DNA from: Sulfitobacter litoralis | Lineage (GTDB): Bacteria; Pseudomonadota; Alphaproteobacteria; Rhodobacterales; Rhodobacteraceae | DNA: 64,000 bases | Assembly (NCBI RefSeq): GCF_900103185.1 | Contig: NZ_FNJD01000012.1 | Location: forward strand, 1-64,000 | Reading direction: 5' to 3' | In this document: positions 54,008 to 64,000 of the stretch, piece after piece | How the letters are laid out: every line of letters begins with the position of its first letter | Position numbering within the stretch: position 1 is the first letter of the stretch | Program-made: the position numbers and the translations under genes | The notes under the pieces: generated by a model | Told to the model about the DNA's origin: nothing | The model's input: only the letters and a program-made list of their open reading frames with translations | The model's database searches: none

Positions 54008-56452
54008 ATGCAAACCCTGCCCCCCAAATTCACTGACTGGTTCGCCACCAAAGGCTGGACCATTCACCCGCACCAGCAGGATATGCTGGACCGCGCCGAC
54101 GCGCCCGCGTTGCTGCTGATCGCCCCCACGGGCGGCGGCAAGACGCTGTCAGGCTTTTTGCCCACGTTGGTTGATTTAGCAGAGGGCGAGCATGACGGGA
54201 TGCACACGCTTTATATCTCACCGCTCAAGGCGCTGGCGGCGGATATCAAACGCAATCTCACCACCCCTGTGACCGAGATGGGGCTTCCCATCCGGATCGA
54301 GGACCGCACCGGCGACACCTCGCAGACCCGCAAACGGCGGCAACGCGCGGATCCGCCTCACATCTTGCTGACCACCCCCGAAAGCCTCGCGCTTCTGACC
54401 TCCTACGAGGACGCGCCCCGCATGTTCAAAGGGCTCAAACGCGTGGTGATCGACGAGATCCACGCGCTCGCCGACAGCAAACGCGGCGACCAGCTGATGC
54501 TGGCGCTGGCACGGCTGCAACGCTTATGTCCGGGCCTGAAACGGGTGGGTCTATCGGCCACGGTCGAAGACCCTGCGGCCATCGCCCACTTTATGGCACG
54601 CCACCCCGATCCCTGCCCGATCCTGATGGCCGACCCCGGACCGCCGCCTGATATCCAAATGCTGCACACAGACGCAGCCCCGCCGTGGTCCGGCAACGGT
54701 GCCGCCTATGCGATCCCAGCGGTGCTCGAACAGGTACGCCAGCATAAAACCACCCTGATCTTCCACAACACCCGCGCCCAAGCCGAGATTTTCTTTCACA
54801 ACCTCTGGCTCGCCAACGAAGACAGCCTGCCCATTGGTATCCACCACGGCTCTCTTGACCGTCAGCAACGCGAACGGGTCGAAGCCACGATGGTGCGCGG
54901 CGACCTGCGGGCCATTGTCTGCACCGGCAGCCTCGATCTTGGGATCGACTGGGGCGACGTCGATCTTGTGATCCAGATCGGTGCCCCGAAGAATGTGAAA
55001 CGTCTGGTGCAACGCATCGGGCGCGCCAACCACCGCTACAATGCTCCATCCAAGGCGCTGCTGGTGCCCGCGAACCGGTTCGAAGTCGTTGAATGCGTGG
55101 CCGCGCTCGACGCCGTATTGGCCGGAGATCTTGACGGCGACCCGCGCGGACCCGGCCCACGAGACGTCTTGTGCCAGCATATCCTGATCACCGCCTGCGC
55201 CGGTCCCTTCGACGCCGATGCGCTATATGCCGAGGTGACCTCGGCCGGTGCCTACGCGGGCCTTACCCGCGCCGCGTTCGACGCCTGCCTCGATTTCTGC
55301 GCCACGGGTGGCTACGCGCTGCGGGCCTATGACAGGTGGCAACGGCTGCTATATACGGACGGTAAATGGCACCTGCGCGACCCCCGCAGCAGCCAGCGCA
55401 TCCGCATGAACATCGGCACCATCCAAGATACCGATACGCTCAAGGTACGGATGAAACGCAATCGCGGCGGCAAACCACTGGGCGAGATCGAAGAGGGCTT
55501 TGCAGCCACGCTGAGCGCGGGCGACACATTTCTAATTGGCGGGCAGATTGTCAAATACGAAGGCCTGCGAGAAATGACCGTCGAGGTCAGCCGCTCTGCC
55601 GCCAAGAAACCACGCGTTGCCACCTTCATGGGCACGAAATTCGCCACCTCCACCCAGCTTTCGGCCCGGGTGCAACGCATGTTCACCCAAGACAGCTGGC
55701 CCGACCTGCCGCGTCACACTGCCGAATGGCTTGCGCTACAGCGCGACGTCAGCCAGCTCCCGCAACCGGGGCGCTTGCTGATCGAAAGCTTCCCCCACGA
55801 TGGCCGCGCCCAAACGGTGATCTACGGCTTTGCCGGTCGCAACGCACAACAGACCCTCGGCTTGCTGCTGACCAAACGGATGGAAGAGCTTGGCCTCAAC
55901 CCCTTGGGTTTTGTAGCCACTGACTATGCCACGCTGATCTGGGGCCTTGATCCCGTCGATGATCCGACCCCGCTGGTTGATGCCGCGGCGCTTCACGACG
56001 GGCTTGACCTTTGGCTGGCAGGCAACGCCGTGATGAAACGCACCTTTCGCGCTGCCGCCACGATCGCTGGGTTGATTGAACGCAACACTCCACAGGCGCA
56101 CAAGTCGGGCCGTCAGGCGACCTTCAGCTCGGATATTCTCTACGATACACTGCTGAAATACGAACCAGATCACCTGCTTCTCGACATCACCCGCGAAGAG
56201 GCGCTACGCGGCTTGGTGGACTTTGGCCGCATCGAAGAGATGCTGCACCGGATCAAAGGCCGTATCGATCACCGCACCCTCGACCGTGTCAGCCCGCTGT
56301 CAGCGCCACTGTTTCTGGAAATGGGACGTGTGCCGGTCAAGGGGCAAGCTGAAGAGCGACTGCTGGCCGAGGAATCCGCCCAGCTGATGGAGGCCTCCGG
56401 TCTGGCACAGATCACCCCTGCACCTGACAATATCCCTCTCAAGCGACGCTAA
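54008..56452 (+). CDS. Ligase-associated DEXH-box DNA helicase (Lhr-type)
   Basis: An 814-residue superfamily 2 helicase of the Lhr kind that accompanies an ATP-dependent ligase, an exonuclease and PdeM in a DNA-damage response module. Walker A APTGGGKTLSG (39-49), DEIH in VVIDEIHALADSKRG (near 147), motif VI QRIGRANHRYN, then a winged helix and the Lhr core domain. No ligase or exonuclease gene is next to it here. The start is ATG at 54008. Confidence 0.93.
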   Translation: MQTLPPKFTDWFATKGWTIHPHQQDMLDRADAPALLLIAPTGGGKTLSGFLPTLVDLAEGEHDGMHTLYISPLKALAADIKRNLTTPVTEMGLPIRIEDRTGDTSQTRKRRQRADPPHILLTTPESLALLTSYEDAPRMFKGLKRVVIDEIHALADSKRGDQLMLALARLQRLCPGLKRVGLSATVEDPAAIAHFMARHPDPCPILMADPGPPPDIQMLHTDAAPPWSGNGAAYAIPAVLEQVRQHKTTLIFHNTRAQAEIFFHNLWLANEDSLPIGIHHGSLDRQQRERVEATMVRGDLRAIVCTGSLDLGIDWGDVDLVIQIGAPKNVKRLVQRIGRANHRYNAPSKALLVPANRFEVVECVAALDAVLAGDLDGDPRGPGPRDVLCQHILITACAGPFDADALYAEVTSAGAYAGLTRAAFDACLDFCATGGYALRAYDRWQRLLYTDGKWHLRDPRSSQRIRMNIGTIQDTDTLKVRMKRNRGGKPLGEIEEGFAATLSAGDTFLIGGQIVKYEGLREMTVEVSRSAAKKPRVATFMGTKFATSTQLSARVQRMFTQDSWPDLPRHTAEWLALQRDVSQLPQPGRLLIESFPHDGRAQTVIYGFAGRNAQQTLGLLLTKRMEELGLNPLGFVATDYATLIWGLDPVDDPTPLVDAAALHDGLDLWLAGNAVMKRTFRAAATIAGLIERNTPQAHKSGRQATFSSDILYDTLLKYEPDHLLLDITREEALRGLVDFGRIEEMLHRIKGRIDHRTLDRVSPLSAPLFLEMGRVPVKGQAEERLLAEESAQLMEASGLAQITPAPDNIPLKRR

Positions 56453-56474
56453 ACCCGGCAACCGTCCGGCATAT

Positions 56475-56640
56475 GAGTATTTTTAAAAGGGTGAATTAAC
56501 CTTGGATAAAGGTATCTCTGGCAAACATACCTCGCGGTACAGGCTGGAGAGCCGATGACCGTAAAGGGTGAAGATGCCCCCGACCCGCTGCCTCTAGGCG
56601 TGTCGAGGGTGTCTTCCGCTTCACCCTTTTACAAATACTC
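56475..56640. repeat. 21-bp inverted repeat flanking a 124-base spacer, before pdeM
   Basis: Left arm 56475-56495 (GAGTATTT...AAAAGGGTGAA) and right arm 56620-56640 are complementary with one mismatch in 21. A third partial copy, AAAGGGTGAAG at 56563-56573, can also pair with the right arm (56619-56629), giving two competing folds. The spacer holds no gene. Confidence 0.7.
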
Positions 56641-56715
56641 CTGCGCCCCTGCGTCGCACCAAAACTTCGGCCCGCGCCCCTTGCGCCTGCAGGTAAACTT
56701 GGTGATGAACGCATC

Positions 56716-57381
56716 ATGAACACCGGGTATTCTTTTGACATTTGCGGCGCGCGGCTCACCGCGCTTGGGTCTGGCGCACTCTGGTGGGCCGATCATGGAT
56801 TGCTCTGTGTCTCTGATTTGCATCTGGGCAAGGCAGAACGGGTCGCGCGGCGCGGCGGGTCTGCGCTGCCGCCATACGAGACAACCGATACGCTGATCCG
56901 CCTTGCAGCAGAGCTTGATCGTTTACCGGTGCGCGTCGTGATGTGTTTGGGCGACAGTTTCGACGATCTGCAGGCGGCCCATGCGTTGCCCGAAGCAGCG
57001 CGGCTGACGTTGACCCAGCTTCAAGCAGGGCGGCAGTGGTTGTGGATCGAGGGCAACCATGATCCCGGACCTGTCGCATTGGGCGGAGAACATCTGGCCG
57101 AGGTCACCATCGGCCCCCTGCGGTTTCGCCATATTGCGCAGCCGGATACGCAGGCCGAAGTTTCGGGGCATTACCACCCCAAGGCACGGCTGCGCCTGCG
57201 TGGGCGGGCGGTGACGCGACCGGCGTTCCTGTATGACGACCAGCGGCTGATCATGCCTGCCTTTGGTACCTATACCGGCGGGCTGTTCAGCGACGCGCCG
57301 GTGCTACAAGCATTGATGGGTCCACAGGCCTGCGCCATACTGACCGGACCGCAGCCCACCGCGATCCCAATGCCGCGCTAG
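56716..57381 (+). CDS. pdeM: Ligase-associated endonuclease PdeM
   Basis: A 221-residue calcineurin-fold metallophosphoesterase. Metal ligands: D34 and H36 in VSDLHLGKAER, the GDSFDD and GNHDPG blocks (near 78 and 115) and GHYHPK near 152. PdeM is the endonuclease partner of the Lhr-type helicase; here the two genes are 263 bases apart with the inverted repeat between them. Confidence 0.92.
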   Translation: MNTGYSFDICGARLTALGSGALWWADHGLLCVSDLHLGKAERVARRGGSALPPYETTDTLIRLAAELDRLPVRVVMCLGDSFDDLQAAHALPEAARLTLTQLQAGRQWLWIEGNHDPGPVALGGEHLAEVTIGPLRFRHIAQPDTQAEVSGHYHPKARLRLRGRAVTRPAFLYDDQRLIMPAFGTYTGGLFSDAPVLQALMGPQACAILTGPQPTAIPMPR

Positions 57382-57422
57382 TCGCAGTCACGGGGCCGGA
57401 TATCGACGTTGAAAGAGGCCCC

Positions 57423-57851
57423 ATGACACCGCAAGAAATCGCCCGCATCCGCGACAGCTTTGCCGCACAGACCATGATGCAGACCCTCGGCGCTGAGCTC
57501 AGCGATGTGTCGAAGGGGCTGATCCGGATCGAAGCCCCGATCCTCCCCGGCACGCGGCAGCAGCAAGGGTTCGGGCATGCGGGGCTGACGTTCTCTATCG
57601 GGGACAGCGCTGCGGGCTATGCCGCGTTGACAACGCTGCCCTTGGATACCGAGGTCGTCACCGCCGAAATCAAGATCAACCTGCTGGCCCCCGCACGCGG
57701 AGATCGGCTGATCGCGATTGGCAAGGTGGTCAAACCGGGCAAGCGGCTTTGTGTGGTCACGGCGGAAGTCTTTGCGCAAAGCGGCGACCAGCAGGTGCTG
57801 ATCGCCTTGTTGCAGGGCACGATGGTGCCGGTGCCAGCGACGGTGGACTAG
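57423..57851 (+). CDS. PaaI-family hotdog thioesterase
   Basis: A 142-residue single hotdog-fold protein that cleaves acyl- or phenylacetyl-CoA type thioesters. [20 protein letters not shown] is the central helix with the catalytic region, and [19 protein letters not shown] follows. GAGG before the ATG. It follows pdeM by 41 bases and converges with folD (overlap of four bases). Substrate not determined. Confidence 0.88.
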   Translation: MTPQEIARIRDSFAAQTMMQTLGAELSDVSKGLIRIEAPILPGTRQQQGFGHAGLTFSIGDSAAGYAALTTLPLDTEVVTAEIKINLLAPARGDRLIAIGKVVKPGKRLCVVTAEVFAQSGDQQVLIALLQGTMVPVPATVD

Positions 57852-58750
57852 GCCGTCAGCCCTTCGGGTTCAGGCAGATCATGGGCGCGGCAGCAGGCGG
57901 TGACCGTATTGGCCAGCAGGCAAGCGATGGTCATCGGACCTACGCCGCCCGGCACCGGGGTGATCGCACCGGCCACCGCGACGCAGCTGTCAAAGTCGAC
58001 ATCCCCCACCAGACGGGTCTTGCCTTCGCCCCGCTCTGGCGCGTCCAAGCGGTTGATGCCTACGTCGATGACGGTCGCGCCCGGTTTGATCCAGTCGCCG
58101 GGCACCATCTCGGGTCGGCCCACGGCCGCAATCACGATGTCAGCGCGGCGCACGACGGCGGCGAGGTCCTTGGTCCGTGAATGGGCAATGGTGACGGTGC
58201 AGCTGTCGTTCAGCAGAAGCTGTGCCATCGGCTTACCGACGATATTGCTGCGCCCGATCACGACCGCATCCATCCCTGACAGGCTGCCGTGGTGGTCGCG
58301 CAGCATCATCAGACAGCCAAGCGGCGTGCAGGGCACCATGGACTTCTGTCCTGTACCCAAAAACCCTACATTCGAGATATGAAACCCGTCGACATCTTTG
58401 GCCGGATCAATCGCGCTGATCACAAGGTCTTCGTTCAGGTGATCGGGCAAGGGCAGCTGAACGAGAATGCCGTGGATCGTATCATCGTTGTTCAGGGCGT
58501 CGATCAGGGACAGCAGTTCCGCCTCTGATGTTGTGTCCTCAAGCCGGTGTTCGACCGACTTCATGCCCACTTCCTTGGTCATCTTGCCCTTGGATTTGAC
58601 ATAGACCTCTGAGGCGGGATCGGCACCGACCAACACCACAGCCAGCCCCGGCGTGATCCCATGATCGTCCTTCAGCCGCGTGACATGCTGGGCGACCTGC
58701 CCCCGCACCTGTGCTGCAAATGCCTTGCCGTCGATGATCGTCGCTGTCAT
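57848..58750 (-). CDS. folD: Methylenetetrahydrofolate dehydrogenase/cyclohydrolase
   Basis: A 300-residue bifunctional enzyme joining 5,10-methylene-, methenyl- and 10-formyl-THF. Y50 and K54 in [11 protein letters not shown] are the catalytic pair; [10 protein letters not shown] and [17 protein letters not shown] are the substrate and NADP blocks. It lies 94 bases after fhs on the same strand and completes the route from formate. Confidence 0.96.
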   Translation of the reverse strand: MTATIIDGKAFAAQVRGQVAQHVTRLKDDHGITPGLAVVLVGADPASEVYVKSKGKMTKEVGMKSVEHRLEDTTSEAELLSLIDALNNDDTIHGILVQLPLPDHLNEDLVISAIDPAKDVDGFHISNVGFLGTGQKSMVPCTPLGCLMMLRDHHGSLSGMDAVVIGRSNIVGKPMAQLLLNDSCTVTIAHSRTKDLAAVVRRADIVIAAVGRPEMVPGDWIKPGATVIDVGINRLDAPERGEGKTRLVGDVDFDSCVAVAGAITPVPGGVGPMTIACLLANTVTACCRAHDLPEPEGLTA

Positions 58751-58844
58751 AGGGACCGTCCTTTGTCTGTAGGGGCGCTGGTATCACCTGCCACAGCAGA
58801 TGACGGCGCGAAGGGGCGACCCTCCGCGCCCTGTTCATACGCGC

Positions 58845-60521
58845 TTAGAACAGACCTTCAACATCGCCGATGTCATTAAGGCGAATATTTTCAGCAGAAG
58901 GCACCCGTGGCAGGCCCGGCATGGTCATGATCTCGCCGCAGATCGCCACGACAAAGCCGGCACCCGCGGACAGACGGACTTCGCGCACGGGGATGGTAAA
59001 GCCGGTTGGCGCACCGCGGGCTTCGGGGTCGGTGGTGAAACTGTATTGCGTCTTGGCCATACAGACCGGCAGATCGCCATAGCCCTGCTCTTCCCAGTCC
59101 TTCAGCTGATTGAGGATTTTCTGGTCCATGACCGCCGCGTCGGCACGGTAGATCTTTGTGGCGATCGTGTTGATCTTTTCGGCCAGCGGCATCGCGTCGG
59201 GATACAGCGTGGTGAAATTCGATTGCCCCTTCTCGATCGTCTCGACGACCTTTTGCGCCAGATCAGCGGACCCTGCGCTGCCCAATTCCCAATGGCGTGA
59301 CAGCACGGCCTCGGAGCCTTGCGAAGCGACGTAGTCCTTGACCGCTTGCACCTCCGCCTCAGTATCCGTGACGAAATGGTTGATCGCGACAACGACGGGC
59401 ACGCCAAAGGATTTCAGGTTCTCGATATGGCGGCCAAGGTTAGGGCAGCCGGCCTGCACCGCGTCGACGTTTTCAGCGCCCAGATCGGCCTTGGCCACGC
59501 CGCCGTTCATCTTCATCGCGCGCACGGTGGCCACGACCACGACACAGGACGGTGCAAGCCCCGCCTTGCGGCATTTGATGTTCAGGAATTTTTCAGCCCC
59601 CAGATCGGCCCCAAATCCGGCTTCGGTCACCACGTAATCTGCCAGTTTCAGCGCGGTGGTCGTCGCAATGACAGAGTTGCAGCCGTGGGCGATATTCGCA
59701 AAGGGACCGCCGTGCACAAAGGCTGGGTTGTTTTCCAGCGTCTGCACAAGGTTCGGCTGCATCGCGTCTTTCAGCAGCACGGTCATCGCGCCGTCCGCCT
59801 TGAGATCGCTCGCATAGATGGGTTTACGCTCGCGGGTGTAGGCTACGATCATATCGCCAAGACGCTTTTGCAGATCGCTCAGGTCTTTGGCCAGACAAAG
59901 GATCGCCATGACCTCGGATGCGACAGTAATGTCGAAGCCCGTTTCGCGTGGGAACCCGTTAGAGACACCGCCCAGCGATGCCGTGATCTGACGCAGGGCG
60001 CGGTCATTCATGTCGACGACGCGCCGCCAGACGACACGACGCAGATCGATCTCAAGCGCGTTGCCCCAGTAGATGTGGTTGTCGATCATCGCGCTCAGCA
60101 GATTGTGCGCCGAAGTGATCGCGTGGAAGTCGCCCGTAAAGTGCAGGTTCATTTCTTCCATCGGAACGATTTGCGCATACCCGCCCCCCGCAGCACCGCC
60201 CTTCATGCCAAAGTTCGGCCCAAGCGATGCCTCGCGGATGCAGACAGCAGCATTCTTGCCGATGCGGTTCAGCCCGTCACCCAGACCAACAGTCGTGGTC
60301 GTCTTGCCCTCGCCCGCGGGGGTGGGGTTAATCGCTGTCACCAAGATCAGCTTGCCATCTGGCCGTTCCTGCACCGAGTTGATGAACTTCTGCGATACCT
60401 TTGCCTTGTCGTGGCCGTAGGGCAGCAGATCATCGCTGCTGATCCCCAGCTTTTGTCCGATCTCTTGGATGGGGCGTTTGCTGGCTTCGCGTGCGATTTG
60501 GATGTCGGATTTAAATGTCAT
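58845..60521 (-). CDS. fhs: Formate-tetrahydrofolate ligase
   Basis: A 558-residue ATP-dependent ligase making 10-formyl-THF from formate. The P-loop is [18 protein letters not shown] (67-84), and [21 protein letters not shown] follows (conserved SLGPxFGxKGG). Start ATG at 60521. In Roseobacters Fhs with FolD is used for C1 units from methylated compounds. The pair is probably co-transcribed. Confidence 0.96.
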   Translation of the reverse strand: MTFKSDIQIAREASKRPIQEIGQKLGISSDDLLPYGHDKAKVSQKFINSVQERPDGKLILVTAINPTPAGEGKTTTTVGLGDGLNRIGKNAAVCIREASLGPNFGMKGGAAGGGYAQIVPMEEMNLHFTGDFHAITSAHNLLSAMIDNHIYWGNALEIDLRRVVWRRVVDMNDRALRQITASLGGVSNGFPRETGFDITVASEVMAILCLAKDLSDLQKRLGDMIVAYTRERKPIYASDLKADGAMTVLLKDAMQPNLVQTLENNPAFVHGGPFANIAHGCNSVIATTTALKLADYVVTEAGFGADLGAEKFLNIKCRKAGLAPSCVVVVATVRAMKMNGGVAKADLGAENVDAVQAGCPNLGRHIENLKSFGVPVVVAINHFVTDTEAEVQAVKDYVASQGSEAVLSRHWELGSAGSADLAQKVVETIEKGQSNFTTLYPDAMPLAEKINTIATKIYRADAAVMDQKILNQLKDWEEQGYGDLPVCMAKTQYSFTTDPEARGAPTGFTIPVREVRLSAGAGFVVAICGEIMTMPGLPRVPSAENIRLNDIGDVEGLF

Positions 60522-60692
60522 ATATGCTCCCTGATGCGCCGTCGGCATTCTGTGTTTGTTATTGCCTCAATATGCCTGTGGGGCCATGGTCAGAGGGCGC
60601 AATTCCGACATATCCGGCTCTTGATGCGGCGAGACGGTCGGACGGGCTGCCGCTTTGCCCGCTGAGGGCGCGATGATACGCCGCAAACGGGC

Positions 60693-61274
60693 TTAGCCGT
60701 GCTGCCAGGCGGGTTGATCGGGGATGAACAGGCGCAACGTATCCCCGACCCTCAGCAGCCCCTCGCGTTCGATCCAGGCGGTCACGCCCCGCCGGTTAGC
60801 AGCGGCAGTCTTGAACTTGGGGCCATGGCCTGGGCTGTCTTTTTCGATCTCGCGACCGGGCAACACGCAGGGGCGGTTTTCCGTATCGACGGTAATCGTC
60901 GCACCAGAGGTCGCTTGCAGCCGCGCATTGGGCGGCACATGGGTGAAATCGGGTATGCCCTTGATGACCATCGACGTGCCTAGGTGCACGGGGTCCAGTG
61001 CCTCCATCCCCATATCTGCGGCGATCAGGGCCATTTCTTCAGCAGACAGGATAGACAACTGGCGCACGTTCCGGATCTCGGTGCCCTTGGGATAGAGGTT
61101 CGTGACCCGCACGCAGGACGCGCGGGTCAGCCCTGCGTGCACGTCATCCTCGAAACCAGCGTAGCTGGCAAAGGCCGCGTCGACGGGTTCTGCGCGGCGA
61201 CCCTTGGCGAGTTTCGGCACCACGCCAAGCCACGTAATCGTAGCGGTAAATTTCGTTTCTTTCATCGTGGGCAT
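60693..61274 (-). CDS. MOSC-domain protein
   Basis: A 193-residue protein of the MOSC (molybdenum cofactor sulfurase C-terminal) superfamily. VDAAFASYAGFEDDVHAGLTR, NVRQLSILSAEE and GTSMVIKG (the ALGENITTxG-like part) are the family blocks, but the usual conserved Cys is not obvious except one in the LTRASCVRVT strand. Activity unknown; sulfur transfer or detoxification is possible. The start may be 61265. Confidence 0.8.
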   Translation of the reverse strand: MPTMKETKFTATITWLGVVPKLAKGRRAEPVDAAFASYAGFEDDVHAGLTRASCVRVTNLYPKGTEIRNVRQLSILSAEEMALIAADMGMEALDPVHLGTSMVIKGIPDFTHVPPNARLQATSGATITVDTENRPCVLPGREIEKDSPGHGPKFKTAAANRRGVTAWIEREGLLRVGDTLRLFIPDQPAWQHG

Positions 61275-61330
61275 TGCGCACGTCCTTTGTGATGCGTTGT
61301 CGGCAATCTGCGCAAAGCTGCACAAAAAGA

Positions 61331-61356
61331 AAAGGCCCCGCGGGTGCGGGGCCTTT
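61331..61356 (-). terminator. Rho-independent terminator of ftsH
   Basis: An 11-bp perfect stem AAAGGCCCCGC / GCGGGGCCTTT with a 4-base loop, followed on the minus strand by TCTTTTTG. It lies 33 bases after the ftsH stop. Confidence 0.85.
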
Positions 61357-61388
61357 CGTTTCGTTCAAACTAACTCAGCGCGAAAGTG

Positions 61389-63305
61389 TCAAACGCTTGG
61401 CTCAGGCTCCATCCCGCTTGGCGGAGGCGTCTTCTTGCCTTTGGCCTTGGGGATCGCGGTCAGGCTTGGCTTGTCCATGCCGCTGGTGTCGTCGCCGTCG
61501 GGGTCTTGCGGCGGTTTGCCTTCCATGACGCGTTTGATCTCTTCGCCGGTAAGGGTTTCGTATTCCAGCAAGCCTTGTGCCAGACGTTCGAATTCTTCCT
61601 CATGGTCAGTGATCATTTTAAAGGCACGGTCGTAACCTTCGTCGATGATGCGCTTCACTTCGGATTCGATCAGTTCCTTGGTGGCCGCAGAAACGCTGAA
61701 CCCACCTGCGCCGCCATTGGCCTGATAACCGGCTGCTGCTTCGGAATAGTCGATGTTCCCGACCTTGTCCGACATGCCCATACGCATCACCATGCCGCGT
61801 GCCAGTTGGCTGGCCTGCATGATATCGCCCATCGGGCCGGAGGAGACAGTCTCAGCGCCGTACTTGAAGATTTCTGCCGCTTTGCCCGCCATGGTCATGG
61901 CGATCTTTTGTTCGGCTTCGTCCTTGAACATCTGTAGCTTGTCCATTTCGGGAAGGCTCATCACCATGCCCAAAGCACCGCCACGCGGAATGATCGTGGC
62001 CTTATAGACAGGGTCACATTTCGGCAGCTTGATCCCGACGATGGCGTGACCGGCTTCGTGGTAGGCGGTCTTTTCCTTCTGGTCCTGCGTCAGGACCATA
62101 GAGCGGCGTTCCGCCCCCATCATGATCTTGTCTTTGGCGGATTCGAAATCCATCATCGCGACAAAGCGACGACCCACGCGTGCCGCGGTCAGGGCGGCCT
62201 CGTTCACAAGGTTCGCCAGATCGGCACCAGAGAAGCCGGGCGTGCCGCGTGCGATAATGCGCAGGTCCACATCAGGCCCCAGCGGGGTTTTGCGAGCGTG
62301 CACCCCAAGAATCTTTTCGCGACCCTTGATGTCAGGGTTGCCCACGGTGACCTGACGGTCAAAGCGTCCCGGACGCAGCAAGGCAGGGTCCAGCACGTCT
62401 TTGCGGTTGGTCGCGGCGATGATGATCACGCCTTCGTTCGCCTCAAAGCCGTCCATTTCAACCAGCAGCTGGTTCAATGTCTGTTCGCGCTCGTCGTTGC
62501 CACCACCGTAGCCCGCGCCACGGGACCGGCCCACGGCATCGATTTCGTCGATGAAAACGATACACGGTGCGTTTTTCTTGGCCTGTTCGAACATGTCGCG
62601 CACGCGGGAGGCACCGACACCGACGAACATCTCGACAAAGTCAGAACCAGAGATGGTGAAGAACGGCACACCCGCCTCACCCGCAATCGCGCGTGCCAGC
62701 AGTGTTTTACCGGTACCGGGAGGGCCCTCGAGCAAGGCACCTTTGGGGATCTTGCCGCCCAAACGGCTGAACTTTTGCGGGTTGCGCAGGAATTCAACGA
62801 TCTCTTCCAGCTCTTCTTTGGCTTCGTCGATGCCCGCAACGTCGTCAAAGGTCACGCGACCATGCTTTTCGGTCAGCATCTTGGCCTTGGACTTGCCAAA
62901 GCCCATCGCCCCACCTTTGCCGCCGCCTTGCATGCGGTTCATGAAATAGATCCATACACCGATCAGCAGAAGGATCGGCAACAGCGACATCAGGAATGTC
63001 TGGAAACCGGACTGTTGCTGGGGTTCGGCGCGCACGGGAATGTCCTTGGACATCAGCAGGCTGGTGACTTCGGCGTCTTCGGGCCGGATCGTGACATAGT
63101 CACTGCCATCGGCACGGCGGAAACGAACTTGTTCGCCATCTAGCGTGACGTTGCGCACATCGCCTGCCTCTACAGCGGTCACAAATTCAGAATAGCTGAT
63201 TTCGCGGCTTTGCATCCCGCCAGTCGAACCGCTGAACAGGTTGAACAGCGCCAAAACCAAAAGCATCAATACAACCCAAAAGGCGAGATTGCGCATATTA
63301 CCCAA
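61389..63305 (-). CDS. ftsH: ATP-dependent zinc metalloprotease FtsH
   Basis: A 638-residue membrane AAA protease that degrades misfolded membrane and short-lived proteins. Two N-terminal helices (about 5-25 and 105-125), Walker [15 protein letters not shown] (near 194), Walker [13 protein letters not shown], the second region of homology and the zinc motif HEAGHA (416-421). TTG at 63305 is the likely start, since AGGAGA is eight bases upstream, better than the ATG at 63296. It lies downstream of tilS. Confidence 0.96.
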   Translation of the reverse strand: MGNMRNLAFWVVLMLLVLALFNLFSGSTGGMQSREISYSEFVTAVEAGDVRNVTLDGEQVRFRRADGSDYVTIRPEDAEVTSLLMSKDIPVRAEPQQQSGFQTFLMSLLPILLLIGVWIYFMNRMQGGGKGGAMGFGKSKAKMLTEKHGRVTFDDVAGIDEAKEELEEIVEFLRNPQKFSRLGGKIPKGALLEGPPGTGKTLLARAIAGEAGVPFFTISGSDFVEMFVGVGASRVRDMFEQAKKNAPCIVFIDEIDAVGRSRGAGYGGGNDEREQTLNQLLVEMDGFEANEGVIIIAATNRKDVLDPALLRPGRFDRQVTVGNPDIKGREKILGVHARKTPLGPDVDLRIIARGTPGFSGADLANLVNEAALTAARVGRRFVAMMDFESAKDKIMMGAERRSMVLTQDQKEKTAYHEAGHAIVGIKLPKCDPVYKATIIPRGGALGMVMSLPEMDKLQMFKDEAEQKIAMTMAGKAAEIFKYGAETVSSGPMGDIMQASQLARGMVMRMGMSDKVGNIDYSEAAAGYQANGGAGGFSVSAATKELIESEVKRIIDEGYDRAFKMITDHEEEFERLAQGLLEYETLTGEEIKRVMEGKPPQDPDGDDTSGMDKPSLTAIPKAKGKKTPPPSGMEPEPSV

Positions 63306-63383
63306 AGGAAAGTCTCCTACATCCGGGGGACGGCACCAAACACAGCGCCCTATGTCTGTAAGATAGACACGATCGGCACATGT

Positions 63384-64000
63384 TCAATGCGTCATATGTG
63401 CGGCGAAAAAAGCATCTTCACCGCGTTCGAGCACTGCTTGCCAGTTTTGCGACCCACCGACAAGGGGGGCAGCGACCAGTTCCACGCCCTGCCACACCGC
63501 CGGAGAGGACAATAGCACCCCTCGCGGCACCGCCAGATCGCGCCAATTCGCAAAGTGGTGCAACCCTTCTGCACCTAAGGGCCTAATGATGGTCTGGTCC
63601 GTAGGGGATGACATGCCCGTGCAAGGCTTCATGCGCCAGCGCCCATCCCAAAGCGTATTAGCAGGGCAACTGAGCGCACGCACAACCTGCAACTCTCTGA
63701 AAATCCAAAGTTTATCGCCCTTTAAGCGCAATTCGCAGCCCTGTACCGTCGCCGCCCCTGCTGCCAAAAGCGCTGCCATCACGTCGGCCAAGGCGCTGCT
63801 GCGGGGGGCGTAGGGTGCCCCGTTGACCCAAGCGATAGCATGCGTGACCAGACGGCGGCGGGTCTCTGTTGGAAGGTCGCGCAAACCCTGCCATTCGATT
63901 GCCACCGCGCCACACTCTATTGTGGCAAGGGCACGTGCAGCGGCGCACATCTGCACATCAAGCGCCCTGCGGGCATCCGAAAGGTTACCCGAGACATCAG
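63384..64000 (-). CDS. tilS: tRNA(Ile)-lysidine synthase, C-terminal part (partial)
   Basis: The frame is open to the window edge, so the N-terminal ATPase half (SGGxDS) is outside. The visible 205 residues match the variable C-terminal domains of TilS, including LVTHAIAWVNGAPYAPRSSALADVM (here LVTHAIAWVNG) and LRLKGDKLWIFRE, and IIRPLGAEGLHHF near the end. TilS makes lysidine at C34 of tRNA-Ile(CAU). Position upstream of ftsH is the usual gene order. The family call is by motif and order. Confidence 0.85.
   Translation of the reverse strand, partial: DVSGNLSDARRALDVQMCAAARALATIECGAVAIEWQGLRDLPTETRRRLVTHAIAWVNGAPYAPRSSALADVMAALLAAGAATVQGCELRLKGDKLWIFRELQVVRALSCPANTLWDGRWRMKPCTGMSSPTDQTIIRPLGAEGLHHFANWRDLAVPRGVLLSSPAVWQGVELVAAPLVGGSQNWQAVLERGEDAFFAAHMTH

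Noticed and set aside
60522-60692. Folate or other riboswitch before fhs or in the fhs/MOSC gap
   Set aside because: No conserved aptamer pattern could be recognised by eye.

Overview
The window looks like chromosomal DNA of a marine Roseobacter-group alphaproteobacterium (Rhodobacteraceae). It is GC-rich apart from a few patches. It carries the alphaproteobacterial regulator GcrA, a phosphatidylcholine synthase, the ctaC-ctaB-coxF-ctaG-ctaE-surf1 gene order of aa3 oxidase loci, a Lys/Ala-tailed topoisomerase I and a Roseobacter-type Tad pilus locus. The species is not determined.

Layout. 1-1.8 kb is a degraded islet on the 3' side of a tRNA-Phe gene: the end of an IS3-family element, a SLOG-fold gene remnant cut by it, an unidentified frameshifted remnant and the end of an IS66-family element. 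1.8-4.1 kb (minus) is tRNA-Phe, yacG, a short RNase E/G, maf and infA. 4.1-9.7 kb holds a nitrilase-fold amidohydrolase divergent from a LysR regulator, a sirtuin, a periplasmic copper chaperone with a DUF2946-like partner, rpmB, pcs and ogt. 9.7-16.7 kb has ileS, a ycjX-GNAT-ycjF overlap operon and truA. 16.7-24.5 kb has gnd, a Nudix hydrolase, a phosphate transporter, argD-argF-panE and gcrA. 24.5-32.5 kb (minus) is one long operon-like run: ctaC, ctaB, coxF, ctaG, ctaE, surf1, thrC, an M16 protease, a RimJ-like acetyltransferase and a VOC protein. 32.6-41.5 kb has tldD, dprA, topA, a Tat-dependent L,D-transpeptidase homologue, scoA-scoB and a lytic transglycosylase.

41.8-53.9 kb is a Tad/Flp pilus locus: two Flp pilins, cpaB, cpaC secretin, an OmpA-domain lipoprotein, cpaE, cpaF, tadB, tadC, two TPR lipoproteins, the prepilin peptidase and an uncharacterised AAA+ ATPase. 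Three hairpins lie between its genes and could set stoichiometry. 54-57.4 kb carries the ligase-associated DEXH helicase and the PdeM endonuclease of a DNA-damage module. 57.4-64 kb has a PaaI-type thioesterase, folD and fhs (one-carbon folate cycle), a MOSC protein, ftsH and the 3' part of tilS running off the window.

Most of the window is ordinary core genome. The least explained parts are the AAA+ ATPase at the end of the Tad locus, the RNase E/G-YacG overlap in which YacG's CPxC falls where the RNase zinc-link would be, a family of GC-rich intergenic palindromes, a 21-bp inverted repeat before pdeM, a low-GC in-frame segment in ileS and the mobile-element debris beside tRNA-Phe. No CRISPR array, rRNA or recognisable riboswitch was seen.
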